Shown: positions 16,193 to 22,988 of the stretch, piece by piece
How positions within the stretch are numbered: position 1 is the stretch's first letter
Layout: each line of letters starts with the position of its first letter
Assembly (NCBI GenBank): GCA_030524455.1
Contig: JAUNGT010000017.1
Location: forward strand, 18,144 to 60,483
Direction: 5' to 3'
DNA length: 42,340 nt
Origin: Eubacteriales bacterium
Lineage (GTDB): Bacteria > Bacillota > Clostridia > Lachnospirales > Lachnospiraceae
The notes under the pieces: model-generated
Database searches by the model: none
The model's input: only the letters and a program-made list of their open reading frames with translations
What the model was told of the DNA's origin: nothing
Position numbers and translations under genes: made by a program

Positions 16193-17557
16193 ATGAATCA
16201 TAAGATTACAAAAGCAACTGTATGTGCCATGGCAATGGCGGTGATGTTTTCCGGTGTGCGTCTTCAGGAGGCTCCGGTCAGTGTGGAGGCGGCGCATGTG
16301 ACGGCTTCCTTCCTGCCCGCGGCGGGCGTGGGGCTTGTTCTGGAGGACGGTGTTTCCGTTTCCCAGATCCGGGACGACGTAAAGAAGCGCAAGGCGGAGA
16401 AGGAAGGCGCGGTTTCCGCCAACTCCTCCGGCGAGACGCAGACGACGGAGACAGCCGAGGCGGCTTCCAGTCAGGAGACGCAGAGCGAGGAGGAATCCGA
16501 GACGGAGATCGTCATGGCGGTGGAGCCTGTCCTGAAGGAGCCTGAGACCAAGATCTCCGAGGAGGAGGAGCGGGAGCAGGAAGAGAAGGATGTGCTGATC
16601 ATTGCCCAGGTCAACGACTATGTGAATATCCGCAGCACCCCGGGCACCGACGGCGAGATCGTAGGGAAGCTGTACAACAATTCCGTGGGCACGCTGATCG
16701 CTACGGAGGGCGACTGGTATCAGATGAAATCCGGCAGCGTGGAAGGCTATGTGAAGGCGGAATATTTTAAGACCGGCGACGAGGCCAAGCGGATTGCGGA
16801 TGAGGTGGGCAACAAGGTTGCGACGGTCAATACCGAGACGCTCAAGGTCAGAAGCGACGCCAGCCTGGAGGCTTCCGTGCTGGGACTTGTGCCCGGCGGC
16901 GAGGAGCTGACCGTGATGGATGAGAACAACGGTTTTGTCAAGGTGAGCATCGAGGAAGGCGACGGCTGGGTTTCCGAGGACTATGTGATTGTGGCCACAG
17001 AGTATGTGACGGCGGAGTCCATCGAGGAGGAGCGCGCCCGCCTGGCGGAGCAGGAGAAGGCCAAGGAGGACGCGAGAAGAGCGGCGCAGGCAGCCGAGGA
17101 ACGGATGCAGGCAAAGCAGCAGGCGAAGGATCAGAAATCCAAGGAGTCCGCGGCAGAGGGCAGCGGGGAATCCTCCGGCAAGAGCTACGCTCCGGCCAAT
17201 ACCTCCGGCTCCGGCCTGGGACAGTCGGTGGCGGATTTTGCAGTACAGTTTGTGGGCAACCCCTATGTATACGGAGGCACCAGCCTGACCAACGGCGCGG
17301 ACTGCTCCGGCTTTGTCATGAAGGTATATGAGAACTTCGGCGTATCCCTGCCGCATTCGTCCTCCGCAGACCGCCGCGTAGGCTACAGCGTGGGAAGCCT
17401 GTCGGAGGCGAAGGCGGGCGATCTGATCTGCTATTCCGGCCATGTGGCGATCTACATTGGCGGAGGCCAGATCGTGCATGCCAGCACGGCTGCCACGGGA
17501 ATCAAGATCTCCAACGCCGATTATCGTACTCCGGTAGCGATCAGACGGATTTTCTGA
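16193..17557 (+). CDS. Secreted peptidoglycan hydrolase: two SH3 domains plus NlpC/P60
   Basis: A 454-residue exported cell-wall enzyme that should cut peptide cross-links or stem peptides in peptidoglycan. A signal peptide is seen at about 1-33 (basic start, hydrophobic CAMAMAVMFSG, then a small-residue cleavage region near EAAHV). A Glu/Thr/Ser-rich linker follows, then SH3 domain 1 (about 134-195, VNIRSTPG) and SH3 domain 2 (about 209-270, LKVRSDAS), a charged Ala/Glu/Lys helix (275-335), and the NlpC/P60 domain (345-454) with catalytic Cys371 (ADCSGF), His417 (GHVAIYIG) and a third residue near His429. The ATG at 16193 is preferred over the one at 16172 because GAGG lies just upstream. 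It has its own promoter and terminator. Confidence 0.93.
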   Translation: MNHKITKATVCAMAMAVMFSGVRLQEAPVSVEAAHVTASFLPAAGVGLVLEDGVSVSQIRDDVKKRKAEKEGAVSANSSGETQTTETAEAASSQETQSEEESETEIVMAVEPVLKEPETKISEEEEREQEEKDVLIIAQVNDYVNIRSTPGTDGEIVGKLYNNSVGTLIATEGDWYQMKSGSVEGYVKAEYFKTGDEAKRIADEVGNKVATVNTETLKVRSDASLEASVLGLVPGGEELTVMDENNGFVKVSIEEGDGWVSEDYVIVATEYVTAESIEEERARLAEQEKAKEDARRAAQAAEERMQAKQQAKDQKSKESAAEGSGESSGKSYAPANTSGSGLGQSVADFAVQFVGNPYVYGGTSLTNGADCSGFVMKVYENFGVSLPHSSSADRRVGYSVGSLSEAKAGDLICYSGHVAIYIGGGQIVHASTAATGIKISNADYRTPVAIRRIF

Positions 17558-17581
17558 TTTATCATAACAAAAGGACGGCCA

Positions 17582-17622
17582 GGGCCGCAGAGAGTGAGCG
17601 ATCATTCTTTGCGGCTCTTTTT
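17582..17622 (+). terminator. Rho-independent terminator of the NlpC/P60 gene
   Basis: Stem GGGCCGCAGAGAGTGA pairs with TCATTCTTTGCGGCTC (two G-T/A-C mismatches) around a GCGA loop, followed by TTTTT at 17618-17622. Confidence 0.85.
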
Positions 17623-17631
17623 GTGCGACAC

Positions 17632-17678
17632 GCCCTGCAGGCGGCTGCCGTGCTTGCACGGGCAGCCATTTGCAGGGC
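17632..17678. repeat. Second long hairpin after the terminator
   Basis: GCCCTGCA (17632-17639) pairs with TGCAGGGC (17671-17678); inside, GGCTGCC and GTGC pair with GCAC and GGCAGCC around a two-base loop. No T-tract follows. Its role is unknown. The 17679-17850 stretch is AT-rich, with several GAAAA-type repeats and no credible gene. Confidence 0.6.
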
Positions 17679-17850
17679 AACGGACAGCGAAGAAGATCTT
17701 TCCCTATCCGATTGCCGCATATCTGGCAGAAAAAGAGATGAATTGTCAGAATATAGAAAATGATGAAAATTGTCGGAACTGTGAAAACTTTGTGAAAATG
17801 CACAAGAAAAACGGGAAATCGGAGGAAAATCGGGAAAGTGAGAATTTGAC

Positions 17851-17921
17851 TTATCCACAGAAAATGTGGATGAATTTTGCGGAATTTTGAGTTATGCACG
17901 AACTTATACACATTATCCACA
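17851..17921 (+). other. Cluster of DnaA boxes
   Basis: Within 71 bp: TTATCCACA at 17851-17859 and at 17913-17921 (both perfect), TTATACACA at 17904-17912 (fits TTWTNCACA) directly abutting the last box, TTATGCACG at 17892-17900 (one mismatch) and, on the minus strand, TCATCCACA at 17873-17865 (one mismatch). An AT-rich stretch (about 18006-18053) follows. No dnaA, dnaN or rpmH is near, so this is more likely a DnaA-binding control or titration site than the main origin. Confidence 0.7.
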
Positions 17922-18053
17922 AACGAAATGAAAGAAAAGTCAATCACGACAGAACGAAATCCGCAAACAACTGTTTTGTGAGGTTATACCAAAATGCCGG
18001 AATAGAGGTGAGAAATAATTATCTGAAAATTTAAAGTATTATCGGATTATTTT

Positions 18054-18109
18054 GCCCGGGCGCTCCCTCAGCCGGGAGCAAACGTTCACTCCCGGTTGGC
18101 TGAACTGTT
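18054..18109. repeat. Palindromic element C (reduced copy, opposite orientation)
   Basis: Read on the minus strand it begins AACAGTTCAGCC and aligns with the left half of element B: same terminus, same GGGAGTGAACG, same TTGCTCCCG and TGAGGGAGCGCC blocks. It lacks the roughly 25-30-base inner hairpin of B and the whole right half. The CCGGGAG/CTCCCGG stem is kept. Confidence 0.75.
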
Positions 18110-18150
18110 GTGCCATGTTGGTGCCATTTTGTGAAAAAAGTCTGAAATTA

Positions 18151-18179
18151 TTGCTTCACACCTGCGGATATGGTATAAT
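18151..18179 (+). promoter_or_regulatory. Sigma-A type promoter for hpf
   Basis: -35 TTGCTT (18151-18156), 17-bp spacer, -10 TATAAT (18174-18179), about 70 bases before the hpf start. Confidence 0.8.
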
Positions 18180-18249
18180 CTGCATAAGATAACCCCCTGC
18201 CTGCGGGGCGGAGGCGATTCTAATATGGACCGGAAGGGATGATGTGTAT

Positions 18250-18777
18250 ATGAAGATTATTATCAGCGGCAAGAACATTGATGTGACCGCGGGGCTGCGC
18301 AGCGCGGTGGAGTCCAAGCTGGGGAAGCTGGAGAGGTATTTTACGGCGGACACCGAGGTCTATGTGACGCTGAGCGTCGAGAAGGACCGGCAGAAGATTG
18401 AAGTGACGATTCCCGTGAAGGGCAATATCATCCGCTCTGAGCAGACAAGCAACGATATGTATGTCTCCATTGACCTGGTGGAGGAGATCATTGAGAGACA
18501 GCTGAGAAAGTACAAGACCAAGCTGATCGCCCAGCATCAGTCCGGCGGCAGCTTCCAGCCGGAGTATCTGGAGAATGACGACGAGGAGGACGAGGAGGTA
18601 AAGATCGTCCGGACGAAGAAATTTGACATCAAGCCCATGTATCCCGAGGATGCCTGCGTGCAGATGGAGCTTTTGGGACACAGCTTTTATGTGTTCTGCA
18701 ACGCGGAGACGGATCAGGTGAACGTGGTCTATCGGAGAAAGGGAAATACCTACGGGCTGATCGAGCCGGAGGTATGA
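18250..18777 (+). CDS. hpf: Long-form ribosome hibernation promoting factor
   Basis: A 175-residue ribosome-binding protein of the long HPF type, which binds the 30S decoding region and pairs ribosomes into inactive 100S dimers in slow-growing cells. The N-terminal S30AE domain (about 1-100) starts MKIIISGKNIDVTAGLR, a typical family start. An acidic linker (NDDEEDEEVK) leads to the C-terminal dimerisation domain (about 120-175) with MELLGHSFYVFCNAETDQVN and ending in YGLIEPE. The ATG at 18250 matches the family; a GTG at 18244 would add two residues and cannot be excluded, since AAGGG sits five bases from it. The gene has its own promoter and terminator. Confidence 0.95.
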   Translation: MKIIISGKNIDVTAGLRSAVESKLGKLERYFTADTEVYVTLSVEKDRQKIEVTIPVKGNIIRSEQTSNDMYVSIDLVEEIIERQLRKYKTKLIAQHQSGGSFQPEYLENDDEEDEEVKIVRTKKFDIKPMYPEDACVQMELLGHSFYVFCNAETDQVNVVYRRKGNTYGLIEPEV

Positions 18778-18839
18778 GAGTGACGCGCTGGCTGAGGCGC
18801 TTTTGTACAGCAAAGCTTTCACTTTAAATGGAACCGGAG

Positions 18840-18881
18840 CCGTTCCCGTTTGCCTGCTTTCCGGCAAACGGGAACGGTATT
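18840..18881 (+). terminator. Rho-independent terminator of hpf
   Basis: Perfect 15-bp stem CCGTTCCCGTTTGCC / GGCAAACGGGAACGG (18840-18854, 18863-18877) with an eight-base loop, followed by TATTTCTT. Confidence 0.85.
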
Positions 18882-18914
18882 TCTTAGGAAATTCTTAGTA
18901 TTTCGTTTGTTTCG

Positions 18915-18944
18915 TTGACGCAAAATGTGCGGATCGGTTATAAT
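18915..18944 (+). promoter_or_regulatory. Sigma-A type promoter for the MBOAT cluster
   Basis: -35 TTGACG (18915-18920), 18-bp spacer, -10 TATAAT (18939-18944). It lies about 235 bases upstream of the MBOAT start codon, giving a long leader. Confidence 0.7.
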
Positions 18945-18949
18945 AAATC

Positions 18950-19179
18950 CAACGTAAAAACGGATCGGTTCTGTCCGGCAAAAGGAGGCAAGGCATCGGA
19001 GCTTCCGGGGGACAGGACCAGCGGCTGACCTTCGTTTAAAAAGGCAGCTTTTTTGGCCTGTTTTTTGGCCGCTTAGGGGTCGGCATATGCCGGGCGGGGC
19101 GGCAGAAAAAGCGAGGCTTTTCCCAGGGGGTAAACGGAAAAATACGGAAAATGATTTTCCAGTGTGAGGGAGAAGCGCT
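18950..19179 (+). other. Long 5' leader of the MBOAT gene, no known riboswitch recognised
   Basis: About 230 bases lie between the promoter and the TTG start. A bulged stem CTGTCCGG...CCGGGGGACAG (about 18972-19016) and a weak AAAAAG/CTTTTT hairpin running into a T-tract near 19038-19053 are visible, followed by T-rich GGCC-containing sequence. I do not match it to a known riboswitch class. A hairpin followed by T residues inside a leader could be an attenuator. Confidence 0.35.
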
Positions 19180-20724
19180 TTGTCTTTTCAGTCTATGGCG
19201 TTTGCGGCCTTTTTGGCGGCCGCGCTTTTGGTGTTTTATGCCGTCCCGGCCAAAGGACGGCTGCTTGTGTTGTTTTTGGCAAATCTTATTTTCTTTGAAT
19301 GGACCCGGCCGTCTGCCGGGATCTGGCTGTTTTTGTCCGTGTGCACCACCTGGGGTGCAGGGCTTTTTCTCCGGAAAATGAAAGGCAGGGCAGGGCGAAG
19401 GCTTTTGCTGATTGGCTGTCTTGCGGTCAATTTCGGGCTGCTGGCGGTCTTTAAGTATCTGCCGGTGTGGGACCGGCTGGTCAACGAGGCGCTTGGAGGC
19501 GGCCTGCGGAGGGTGCATCTGGATCCGGCGGGAGCGCTGGGGATCGCCGCGCCCCTGGGGATTTCCTTCTATACGCTGCAGGCGGCCGGTTATCTGCTGG
19601 ATGTGGCAAAGGGCCGGTACGAGCCGGAAAAAAACTGGCTCAAATATGCAGTGTTCGTCTCGTTTTTCCCGAATATTCTGAGCGGCCCCATCGAGCGGGG
19701 AGGGCATTTTCTTGCGCAGCTTGAGCGGGTGCTGGCGGCGGGGCGGAGAGAGCTTCTCTGCTATGACCGGATCGCCCAGGGCCTGACGTCCATGCTGCTG
19801 GGGTATTTTATGAAGCTGGTGGTGGCGGATCGGGCGGCGCTTCTGGTGGATTATCTCTACGGGGTGTACGAAAATGGCAACAGCTTCACGATGCTGATGG
19901 CGGCCCTGTTTTACAGCGTGCAGATTTACTGTGATTTCGCCAGCTATTCCCTCATCGCGGTGGGGGTGGGGAGACTGTTTGGTTTTGAGCTGCTTTTAAA
20001 CTTTTGCCAGCCCTACCTGGCAAACAGTCTCTCGGATTTCTGGCGGCGCTGGCACATTTCCCTGAGCAGCTGGCTGAGGGACTATGTCTACATCCCGCTT
20101 GGAGGAAACCGAAAGGGAGTCTGGCGCAAGGAGCTCAACCTGGTGCTGGTGTTTCTGGCCAGCGGCCTCTGGCACGGCGGCGCGCCTCATTTTCTTGTCT
20201 GGGGACTGCTCTGGGGGCTGGGGATTGCGGTAGAGGATCTGGCGGGCCGGGCATTTGCCGGGCTGCAGGCGGTACGGGCCGGACGAACCGGACGAACCGG
20301 ACGGGCCGTGCGGGGGAGAAGGAATCCTGTTTTTTCGGCGGTCATACAGCTGGTGCGCGTGTTGGGCACCTTCCTTGCAGCGACTCTTTTGTGGATTTTT
20401 TTCCGCAGCGATTCCCTGGAAATCGCCTTTGTCTGCTTCAAAAACCTGTTCACCGGCTGGCTGGGCTTTTCCTATGCGGAGCAGTTTCTGTTTGCCATGG
20501 GCCTGAACCGCACTGAGTTTTGGATTGCGGCAGGCGGGATGGCGCTGTTGTTCATCCTGGATCTGGTCTCCGAGAAGAAAAAGCAGGAGACGGCGGTATG
20601 GATTTACCGTTCGCCTCTGCCGGTGCGCTGGGGGATTTGCCTGCTGCTGCTCGGGGCAGTGTTTGCGGTGGGAATGTATGGGCAGGGCTTCCATGCGTCC
20701 AGCTTCATTTATGTAAACTTTTGA
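19180..20724 (+). CDS. MBOAT-family membrane O-acyltransferase (AlgI/DltB-like)
   Basis: A 514-residue polytopic membrane enzyme that moves acetyl (acyl) groups across the membrane for transfer to a cell-surface polymer. It has about ten to twelve hydrophobic segments. The two histidines of the family are His292 in FWRRWHISLSSWLRDY followed by YIPLGGNRKG, and His332 in ASGLWHGGAPHFLVWG. A TTG start at 19180 is chosen: GAGGGA lies 8 bases upstream and MSFQSMAFAAFL resembles the usual MBOAT start; the ATG at 19195 has no suitable ribosome site. A cytoplasmic loop around residues 365-376 is built from three 9-bp tandem units (GGACGAACC) giving Gly-Arg-Thr repeats. An SGNH-like gene follows after 10 bases, the usual partner of such enzymes. 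Confidence 0.92.
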   Translation: MSFQSMAFAAFLAAALLVFYAVPAKGRLLVLFLANLIFFEWTRPSAGIWLFLSVCTTWGAGLFLRKMKGRAGRRLLLIGCLAVNFGLLAVFKYLPVWDRLVNEALGGGLRRVHLDPAGALGIAAPLGISFYTLQAAGYLLDVAKGRYEPEKNWLKYAVFVSFFPNILSGPIERGGHFLAQLERVLAAGRRELLCYDRIAQGLTSMLLGYFMKLVVADRAALLVDYLYGVYENGNSFTMLMAALFYSVQIYCDFASYSLIAVGVGRLFGFELLLNFCQPYLANSLSDFWRRWHISLSSWLRDYVYIPLGGNRKGVWRKELNLVLVFLASGLWHGGAPHFLVWGLLWGLGIAVEDLAGRAFAGLQAVRAGRTGRTGRAVRGRRNPVFSAVIQLVRVLGTFLAATLLWIFFRSDSLEIAFVCFKNLFTGWLGFSYAEQFLFAMGLNRTEFWIAAGGMALLFILDLVSEKKKQETAVWIYRSPLPVRWGICLLLLGAVFAVGMYGQGFHASSFIYVNF

Positions 20725-20734
20725 GGAGGCCGAT

Positions 20735-21739
20735 ATGTGGAAAAAGGGAGCGAGGGGGCTTTTGTTTGCCTGCGCGGCGGCGTTTCTGATCGCCGGGCTG
20801 AACCGGATTTTATGCGTCAAGTCGCCCCACGGGGTGGATCAGGCGCGCTATCTGTATGTGCAGCCGAAAAATACGGTGGATGTCTTATTTTTGGGCAGCA
20901 GCCATGTGCACTGCAACGTCAGCCCGCAGATTTTGTGGGAGGAGCACGGGATGGCGTCCTACCTGCTGACCGGGGCGGAGCAGCCCATATGGAACAGCTA
21001 TTACTATCTGGTGGAGGCGCTCAAAACGCAGAAGCCCAGGCTGGTGGTGCTGGATATGTTCTGCCCGGCGCGGTTTTATGAGGATTATCAGTATAAGTGG
21101 CTGGATCAGAATCTGGACGGGATGGCGCCGTCGCTCAACAAATGGAGGGCGGTGAAGGCGAGCACGGAGATCGAGCGGGCCGATTACCTTCTGGGCTTTC
21201 CCAAATATCACAGCCGCTACGGGGAGCTGACGAAGGCGGATTTTCAGAATTTTGTCTGGAACCGGGAACAGCAGGCGCGCTGGAAGGGCTATACGCCGCT
21301 GGTCACCCATGCAGGGCTGACGGAGCCGGATGTGAGTCATGTGACCGGCGTGCGGGAGATGTCGGACAAGTCGCGGGAATATTTTGACAAAATCGTAGCG
21401 CTGACCCGCCGGGAGGGGATTGCGCTGGCGCTGATCAGCGGACCCTATCTTTTGGAGGATTCCGATCAGGAGGTGTACAACTCCATCGGGCGGATTGCGC
21501 AGGAGGAGGGGCTTTTGTTTTTCAACACCAACACGCGGCAGCATTACCGCGCCATGGGGCTGGATTTCGGGACGGATTTTGCGGATCATGCCCACTTAAA
21601 CGAGGCGGGAAGCGCCAAGTACACGGAGTATCTGGGCGAGTGGCTGGACAGCCATTATGAGCTGCCGGACCGGCGGGGACAGGAGCGCTATGCCTCCTGG
21701 GAGGAGCAGGTGTTTTACGAGGAGGAGAGCGCGCCCTGA
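20735..21739 (+). CDS. SGNH-hydrolase-like protein, membrane anchored, probable O-acetylation partner
   Basis: A 334-residue protein with one N-terminal membrane helix (about 8-25) and an extracytoplasmic SGNH-like domain. Block I appears as FLGSSHVHCN with Ser55/Ser56, replacing the usual GDS, and the catalytic Asp-x-x-His as Asp284-His-Ala-His287 in DHAHLNEAG. This layout resembles AlgX/AlgJ-like and DUF1574-type partners that pass acetyl groups from an MBOAT protein to a polysaccharide. GAGGAGGCC precedes the ATG, and it starts 10 bases after the MBOAT stop. Transfer of acetyl groups is an inference from family and context; esterase activity would fit the same fold. Confidence 0.82.
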   Translation: MWKKGARGLLFACAAAFLIAGLNRILCVKSPHGVDQARYLYVQPKNTVDVLFLGSSHVHCNVSPQILWEEHGMASYLLTGAEQPIWNSYYYLVEALKTQKPRLVVLDMFCPARFYEDYQYKWLDQNLDGMAPSLNKWRAVKASTEIERADYLLGFPKYHSRYGELTKADFQNFVWNREQQARWKGYTPLVTHAGLTEPDVSHVTGVREMSDKSREYFDKIVALTRREGIALALISGPYLLEDSDQEVYNSIGRIAQEEGLLFFNTNTRQHYRAMGLDFGTDFADHAHLNEAGSAKYTEYLGEWLDSHYELPDRRGQERYASWEEQVFYEEESAP

Positions 21740-21795
21740 GGGGTTCTGATGACGTACTTTTTTTCATAAAATAACAAAAAAGGCGGAGGCAGCCT

Positions 21796-22875
21796 ATGAA
21801 ATACAGGCCTCCGGCGAAATATCTGGCGGCCGTCGCGCTGGAGCTTTTGCTGATTTTTGTGCTGATCAACGGGCAGTTTATGGATCGGGAGGAGCCGGCG
21901 GCGGTGTCCGGCAACATCAAGCTGGCCCGGAAAAATACGGCGGAGGGGCAGAAGGATTATATCAAATGGGTGGATTTTACCGTGCCCTGCGAGGCGCTGG
22001 AGTACGCCTATGAGCGGGACGTGGAGGCCCATGAGGCGGGGAAAGAGCTGGACTGGGTGAGCCTTTTGTCCTACACGGCGGCCCAAAGGGGCGGCGATTT
22101 TTCCAAAAAGGCGATGCGGGAGCTGCAGCGGTCCGCGCAGCAGGCGCTGGAGGAGGCGGACGAAACGCAGACGGGCACCCAGGTTCTGGACCGGATGGGG
22201 GAGGAGCTCAAATATTATCCCTATTATAAAGAAGCTTACGGGGCGGTGCTTTCCGGCATGGTGGGGGAGTATGAGATCCGGACGGAGAACGGCTGGGAGG
22301 CGCGCTACGGCCTCAAGGCCTATTCGCCCATCGCAGAGGGCTTTGAGTATTCGGATTTTGACGATTTCGGGACAGCGCGCAGCTACGGCTACAAAAGGCC
22401 GCATCTGGGGCATGACATGATGGGGCAGGTGGGGACACCGATCATCGCCATAGAGTCCGGCTATGTGGAGGCGATGGGCTGGAATCAGTACGGCGGCTGG
22501 CGCATCGGCATCCGCAGCTTCGACAAAAAGCGATACTATTACTATGCTCACCTGCGGCAGAACTATCCCTTCCAGTCCGGGCTGGAGGAGGGAAGCGTCG
22601 TGACCGCCGGGCAGGTGATCGGCTATCTGGGCCATACCGGCTACAGCACGCAGGAAAACGTGAATAATATCGAGACGCCCCACCTGCACTGGGGGATGGA
22701 GCTGGTGTTTGACGAGTCCCAGAAGGAATCGGACAACGAGATCTGGATTGACTGCTATCAGCTGAGCCGTTTTCTGCGGCGCAACCGGAGCCAGACGCAG
22801 AAGGTGCAGGGCACGAAGGAATGGAGGAGGACGCAGGAGATCCGGGATCCGGCTGTGGAGGGATGGAACAGGTAA
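21796..22875 (+). CDS. Membrane-anchored M23-family metallopeptidase
   Basis: A 359-residue protein with an N-terminal membrane helix (about 9-26) and no clear cleavage site. A helical, acidic stretch (about 50-160) leads to an M23/LytM peptidase domain (about 165-330) with the zinc motif HxxxD as His203-...-Asp207 and HxH as His296-Leu-His298 in PHLHWGMEL. All three metal ligands are present, so it may be active on peptidoglycan cross-bridges, unlike degenerate LytM regulators. GGAGG lies 8 bases upstream. It follows the MBOAT-SGNH pair by 56 bases and could be co-transcribed. A Tyr-rich strand, KRYYYYAHL, sits in the catalytic domain. Confidence 0.88.
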   Translation: MKYRPPAKYLAAVALELLLIFVLINGQFMDREEPAAVSGNIKLARKNTAEGQKDYIKWVDFTVPCEALEYAYERDVEAHEAGKELDWVSLLSYTAAQRGGDFSKKAMRELQRSAQQALEEADETQTGTQVLDRMGEELKYYPYYKEAYGAVLSGMVGEYEIRTENGWEARYGLKAYSPIAEGFEYSDFDDFGTARSYGYKRPHLGHDMMGQVGTPIIAIESGYVEAMGWNQYGGWRIGIRSFDKKRYYYYAHLRQNYPFQSGLEEGSVVTAGQVIGYLGHTGYSTQENVNNIETPHLHWGMELVFDESQKESDNEIWIDCYQLSRFLRRNRSQTQKVQGTKEWRRTQEIRDPAVEGWNR

Positions 22876-22890
22876 CTTTTTTCTCTCCTC

Positions 22891-22920
22891 TTGAAAAAGC
22901 ACCCTTCCATCCACTATACT
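22891..22920 (+). promoter_or_regulatory. Sigma-A type promoter for tex
   Basis: -35 TTGAAA (22891-22896), 18-bp spacer, -10 TATACT (22915-22920), about 70 bases before the tex start codon. Confidence 0.65.
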
Positions 22921-22988
22921 ATACCTGATACCGATCGCCTCCGGTTCCTGCCCGGACCGGGGCAGCGGCGACAGGAAAGGAATGAAAT

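Noticed and set aside
17594..17890. A 98-codon plus-strand frame between NlpC/P60 and hpf
   Set aside because: It starts inside the terminator and spans a hairpin and a DnaA box; composition is that of AT-rich intergenic DNA.
16166..17947. A 593-codon minus-strand frame opposite the NlpC/P60 gene
   Set aside because: Antisense shadow; it also crosses the terminator and the DnaA boxes.
17851..18060. Main chromosomal origin (oriC)
   Set aside because: DnaA boxes and AT-rich DNA are present, but dnaA, dnaN and rpmH are not nearby, so a control site is the safer reading.
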